DNA of 64,000 bases from NCBI GenBank assembly GCA_023101725.1, contig JALJCO010001134.1, positions 248,001 through 312,000 of the forward strand. Reading direction: 5' to 3'. The notes under the pieces were generated by a model. It had not been told where the DNA came from. It worked only from the letters and a program-made list of their open reading frames with translations, and did not search any database. Positions within the stretch are counted from its first letter, which is position 1. The number at the start of each line of letters is the position of its first letter. This DNA comes from Atherinomorus stipes (lineage: Eukaryota; Chordata; Actinopteri; Atheriniformes; Atherinidae). This document shows, piece by piece, positions 60,264 to 64,000 of this stretch. The position numbers and the translations under genes were made by a program.

Positions 60264-60836
60264 GTAAACCTAATATTTTATAATGTGCAAATTCAAATCA
60301 TTACCGATTTAGCCTGACATCATCGTAATGAATACTTTTAGTAATCTGACCAGTCACAGTATTTAAAACTGCCTGTAAAAATAAACACAGTTTAAATGTG
60401 TCCTAGTTTTGGCTTATAAGCCAAATTTTGGGGAATTTCGAGTCTGCAAAGTGAACTTGTGAGATCTTGTTCTTGTCATGTAATCTTATGTTTTCCAGTT
60501 TTGCAGCGTTCTTCTTCCAGCCATGGCCACGTATCATGTTTTGGATGTGTTTATCCGCAGTGCACTTTCCGTTGTTGTTCACTTGAAACGGACTGATTTT
60601 CCATCTTTCGTCCAAATCAGCGGCCATTTGCACACTCAACAATCCCCCAAACAATGTGGACTTTCTGAACTGAATTTCGGCAGACTAGAATTTGAATCAG
60701 AAAAGAAGTCCGTTTTCTGCCTCAGTACCATCGGGGGGCGCCAGAGTGCAAAAATTTGCCAAAGCTCAGTGGTGTGGCTTTAAAATTAGCTTCCTAAATA
60801 CTGTATATTTACATGATTGTGATTGACGCTCACTAG

Positions 60837-61036
60837 ACAAGACAAATGTGATGTTTGTTCATCCCTCAGCCAACCAACAAGCTGTTCAGAGTGTAAAAAG
60901 GGTTTGAAAGATCCAGTTCAGCTTACCTGTGGACACTGGGTATGCAAACAGTGTGTAGAGTCAGACGGGGACCAGTCTGCTTCACCAACAAGCTATCCCT
61001 GTCCCAAGTGTGGAAACAAACCCAAAAAGAAATCAG
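60837..61036 (+). CDS. NLRC3-like gene, RING-finger exon
   Basis: A 200-bp exon (acceptor CTCACTAG, donor AAATCAG|GTAAGT), entered in phase 2 and left in phase 1. It encodes CSEC, then DPVQLTCGHWVCKQC, then CPKCG: the RING-type zinc ligands C-x2-C...C-x-H-x2-C-x2-C...C-x2-C, preceded by an extra CDVC. Fish NLRC3-like proteins often carry this short zinc finger between the repeats and the FISNA-NACHT region. RING domains usually act as E3 ubiquitin ligases or dimerisation modules; activity is not shown here. The FISNA, NACHT, LRR and any B30.2 exons were not found before the window end. Confidence 0.85.
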
Positions 61037-62019
61037 GTAAGTTAACAAACAAGCAAAAAAAAACAAAAAACACTTACCATAGAATATAGAAATATAGATT
61101 TTCCCCTGAGATTAATTGAAAAGAATTTAGTCATGAGATGAGATGAACTGTGTTGTCCATTACAACATTAATTAGGGCTCAGTTTCAAATTGCCATGACA
61201 ATGAAAACAGTGACATAGCTACTGGGAAAAATGCACATACTGTACTACCAAATCCTATAACACATAACAGTGTAACATGTCAATACATTGATCAATTCAA
61301 TGAATAAATTGGAAAACCTCAATAAAAGTCTAAAAGCTAAAGAAAAGAAAAAAATATGAAACTGTTTAATCAAGTCAAAGATAATGTAAACATATGTTTT
61401 GCAAGATGTATACTGCATTTACTACAGCCGGGGACACATTACTTAATTATTTCCCCGATTTTAGCCACGATTGTCAGTCGGGTGTAGTCTGCAGCAGTTG
61501 GGTCTAGTTGGGTTCAGTCTGCTTCGCCAGGCAGAGGAAAAATCTGTTAGTGTGTCCACAGAAGCGACACAGATCTCCAAGTGTGTTGTAAGAAATGACC
61601 CAAAGCAACCTCAGTCGTAGTCGTTAAAATCTAGAACCAACTACACCCGACTGGGGCCTCGTGCAAAGAGCTGCGTGGATTTCCTACTGAAACCTGGTGT
61701 ACAATCAAATAGTGAAAAAATCATAGGCTATGCACAATTTTGAGATGTAATCTATGCATAGGCATGGATCCAAGTACCAATTTTCTTTATACATCCCAAT
61801 AAACATGGAGGGGAGCGTGTTAGAGTACCTGCAAGGGGATTTTCCTCTCTGCAAGATCAGAAAGACAAAATATGACTATGGCAGTGAAGAAAAATAAAGA
61901 ATCTTAACTGAGAACGAACTTGAGGCTGCTTGTTTAAGTGGAAACGGGCAAAAATGTTGCATTACACGCAAACAGAAGAGGGGTGAGTGGGAGAGTGTGT
62001 GATGTGCTGCTGTGAGGTC
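61037..62019 (+). other. Intron after the RING exon; MITE-like fragments
   Basis: Near 61490 and 61630 lie inverted copies of AGTCGGGTGTAGT / ACTACACCCGACT, suggesting another small MITE at about 61430-61660. No coding exon seen. Confidence 0.4.
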
Positions 62020-62170
62020 GGAGTCGCGCACACAAGCTGAAATAAGAAGTCCGACATGAAGTTAGATGTCAAACGAAAGACAGCTGCTCACCGTCATAGT
62101 GTGACCAAAACAAGCGGAGGGACGGAGGAGGAAGGGCCCACCCCGACTGACCAGAAAGTTGCCACGACTA
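62020..62170 (+). pseudogene. Myb/SANT-like DNA-binding fragment of a Harbinger-type element
   Basis: The plus-strand readings give RTQAEIR, then (after a small frame loss) KSDMKLDVKRKTAAHRHSV and SGGTEEEGP. This matches the usual course of Myb/SANT-like proteins carried by PIF/Harbinger transposons (R-T-x-x-E-I-K-K-K-W-x-D-x-K, then K-R...H-R...GGG). It is truncated and shifted, so not functional. Confidence 0.55.
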
Positions 62171-63942
62171 TGGCCCAATCCCAAAGTTCCCTCTTCCTCC
62201 AACCACTCACCCTTACTAGCCCCTACTCACTACCACTACACCCTTGAATTGAAGCCACAAGGTGTAGGGCTCTGTAATCGTCCCTAGGAATTGGGACGCC
62301 ACTTGCTGCATTTACGTTCATGCACGTAAGCGACTGGGTAGTGACGTTTGCACGTCTTACCATAACAACCCAACAACACACCCAGCAACAACACGAAGTT
62401 AACAGCTGCAGTCATTTTTCTTTTTTCATCATTCATCATACTTCAGTTGATTAATAAACAAAACAACCACACGGAGAAGAGGTTGTCTCTTGTAAACTGC
62501 TGAAAAGCCTTCACAAGCTTTTCATCAATATTTTAGCCTAGCTAGAGTGGCTAGTCTGGCTAACGTTGGAAATAAATGTGTAATCTGTACATATGTACTG
62601 TACGTTTGTGAGTTTCCTTCTCTGAGTTCTGTCGCCCTCTGGGGGTTGCTGTTGTTCCCTTTTCTCTGGCCCTTCCTCAGCAAGTCAGCATCTGACACCC
62701 CTTGTTTTGAAGGGCTAGATTCATACCCCCTACCCCTCGTTATGTCCACTACCCCTACATGCAAAGAGGAACTGGGACAGCATTGATGTATAATGGTACC
62801 ATTTTCTGTATAATTGCAGTTGACACACAACCAATTGGGGATTTGCACCACCTCAGTTGGGTTAAAAGACCTTGTTGTCTGTGATCCTGTGGAGAATACA
62901 GTCATTGAATGTGTTATGTCAAATCTTGAATGAATCTACAGAATCCAGTTGGTTAGTGTGAACTCCTCAATCTTTTCAAAATCTACAACAACTGTGACAT
63001 TCGTGTTGTGTGTCCCTAGCATAAACTGAAGGTTGGTGTGACTGCAACTGTTTAGGAGCAGTGTTGGGAACATTACTTTTAAAAAGTAATCAATTATAGT
63101 TAGTAATTACTTCTCCAAAAAAGTAATGGCGTTAGTAACTGAGTTACAGCTTTATAAAAATAACTAATTACTTGGAAAAGTAATTTTTCCGTTACTTTTT
63201 AATGTTCCTTTAGATGTAATTTTAAATTAATCTCAATAAACCTATTAAATTAATCTTTATGTTGAATTAATATAAAAGTAAACATCAGATCTGACTAATG
63301 AATGAAATCAATGGAAACTATACAGAATAAATTACTAACTGAAAAATCATGGGCACTCAGACTGATGGATGTTGTGGCTCCGTCTGCTCCTCAGGAGAGC
63401 AGCTTCACGTGGTTATAACGGCCAAACACCACGAAGAAACACGAACTAATCAACGTTTCTCATCATGTTCGTTTTTGTTTTTTTATCTCTAAAGGAAACT
63501 GATGTTTGTATTGATTCCAGTTTATAATTCTCCCCGTTGTGCGCACGTGAGTTCGGCTGCGCAGATTGACTGGGGTTTGCAATGACAGTCCATCATCATC
63601 ATCATCACTGTTTCTGTACCACTCCGGGTCAGATGAAGACAGATCCAATGTGCAGAGCTCGTGTATATTTCGTATTAACTATGAACTGAATTCGGGTCAT
63701 GGGTGAAAGAAATAATTCAGGGAAACGTGTTACTCGAACTATGATGCTGTTTTCTTCTTAAACTGGACGTAATCGCTGCGTCTGTGTCAGGCTGGTGATG
63801 TCGTATTCTCTGTATACATCCGCAGATCTCACAGCAACCTTTTTACTCAAACATGAGTGTGTGAAAAGGCGCATGCCTGCAGCCCTGAAGACCGCAGGTT
63901 ACTGCTGAGTGTATGGGCGAGTGTCTCCAGGTATTTGTGTAT
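62171..63942. other. Intronic or intergenic, transposon debris
   Basis: About 62171-62785 begins CCCAATCCCAAAGTTCC and ends near GAGGAACTGGGACAG, loosely inverted, so a decayed MITE is likely. At 63062 CAGTGTTGGGAACATTACTT followed by AAAAAGTAATCAA is the left end of a hAT element with no right end seen. No exon is supported. Confidence 0.45.
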
Positions 63943-64000
63943 CAAATCAAATCAAATCAAATCAAACTTTATTTACAAAGCGCTTTTCCTGCCAAAGGCA
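63943..64000. repeat. (ATCAA)n tract and retroelement 3' end
   Basis: Tandem ATCAA units followed by CTTTATTTACAAAGCGCTTT: the reversed 3' tail of a fish LINE or SINE, cut by the window edge. Confidence 0.6.

Overview
The window looks like teleost fish nuclear DNA. Genes have introns, exons are tiny and scattered, and the intergenic and intronic space is packed with fish-type transposons (hAT and TTAA-target MITEs, a Tc1-like remnant, LINEs, an endogenous retrovirus). The recognisable host genes are fish immune families: GIMAP (AIG1-type) GTPases, a fish NLR (NLRC3-like) N-terminus with a RING finger, and the tail of a B30.2/SPRY domain.

Layout. 1-3861: part of a gammaretrovirus-like endogenous retrovirus on the minus strand (one LTR, primer-binding site, broken gag, open pro-pol running off the window). 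4389-6800: the last two coding exons and 3'UTR of an unrecognised plus-strand gene, with hAT MITEs in the intron. 8301-11530 and 15604-22985: two intact two-exon GIMAP genes on the minus strand. The second has a 6.6-kb intron holding a LINE and several fold-back elements. 23241-26939: a three-deep transposon nest ending in a solo LTR with an 806-bp A-rich tract, followed by a 202-bp copy of the 3'UTR seen at 6.5 kb. 28699-29524: a third GIMAP with frameshifts. 29815-41320: five tandem 2.1-2.7-kb units on the minus strand, each carrying the same three-part exon cassette (blocks AB, C and D), which looks like the N-terminal linker of a fish NLR. 41.5-49.6 kb: nested MITEs, a DNA transposon relic and a B30.2 C-terminal remnant. 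51.6-61.0 kb: the 5' part of a plus-strand NLRC3-like gene. It has an ISRE-bearing promoter, four further coding exons of 87-99 bp joined in phase 2, and a RING-finger exon; the NACHT part must lie beyond the window. 61-64 kb: more transposon remnants.

How it fits together. The locus appears to be an interferon-linked immune cluster growing by tandem duplication and transposon insertion. An exact ISRE consensus lies just upstream of the NLR first exon. The two intact GIMAP genes share a related GAAAC-type motif at the same place in their leaders. The duplicated cassette upstream of GIMAP copy 3 uses the same phase-2 small-exon design as the NLR gene and ends in the phase that GIMAP exon 2 accepts, so a spliced NLR-linker/GIMAP chimera is possible but unproven. 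All gene structures here were read by eye from splice consensus and phase; none is supported by transcripts.
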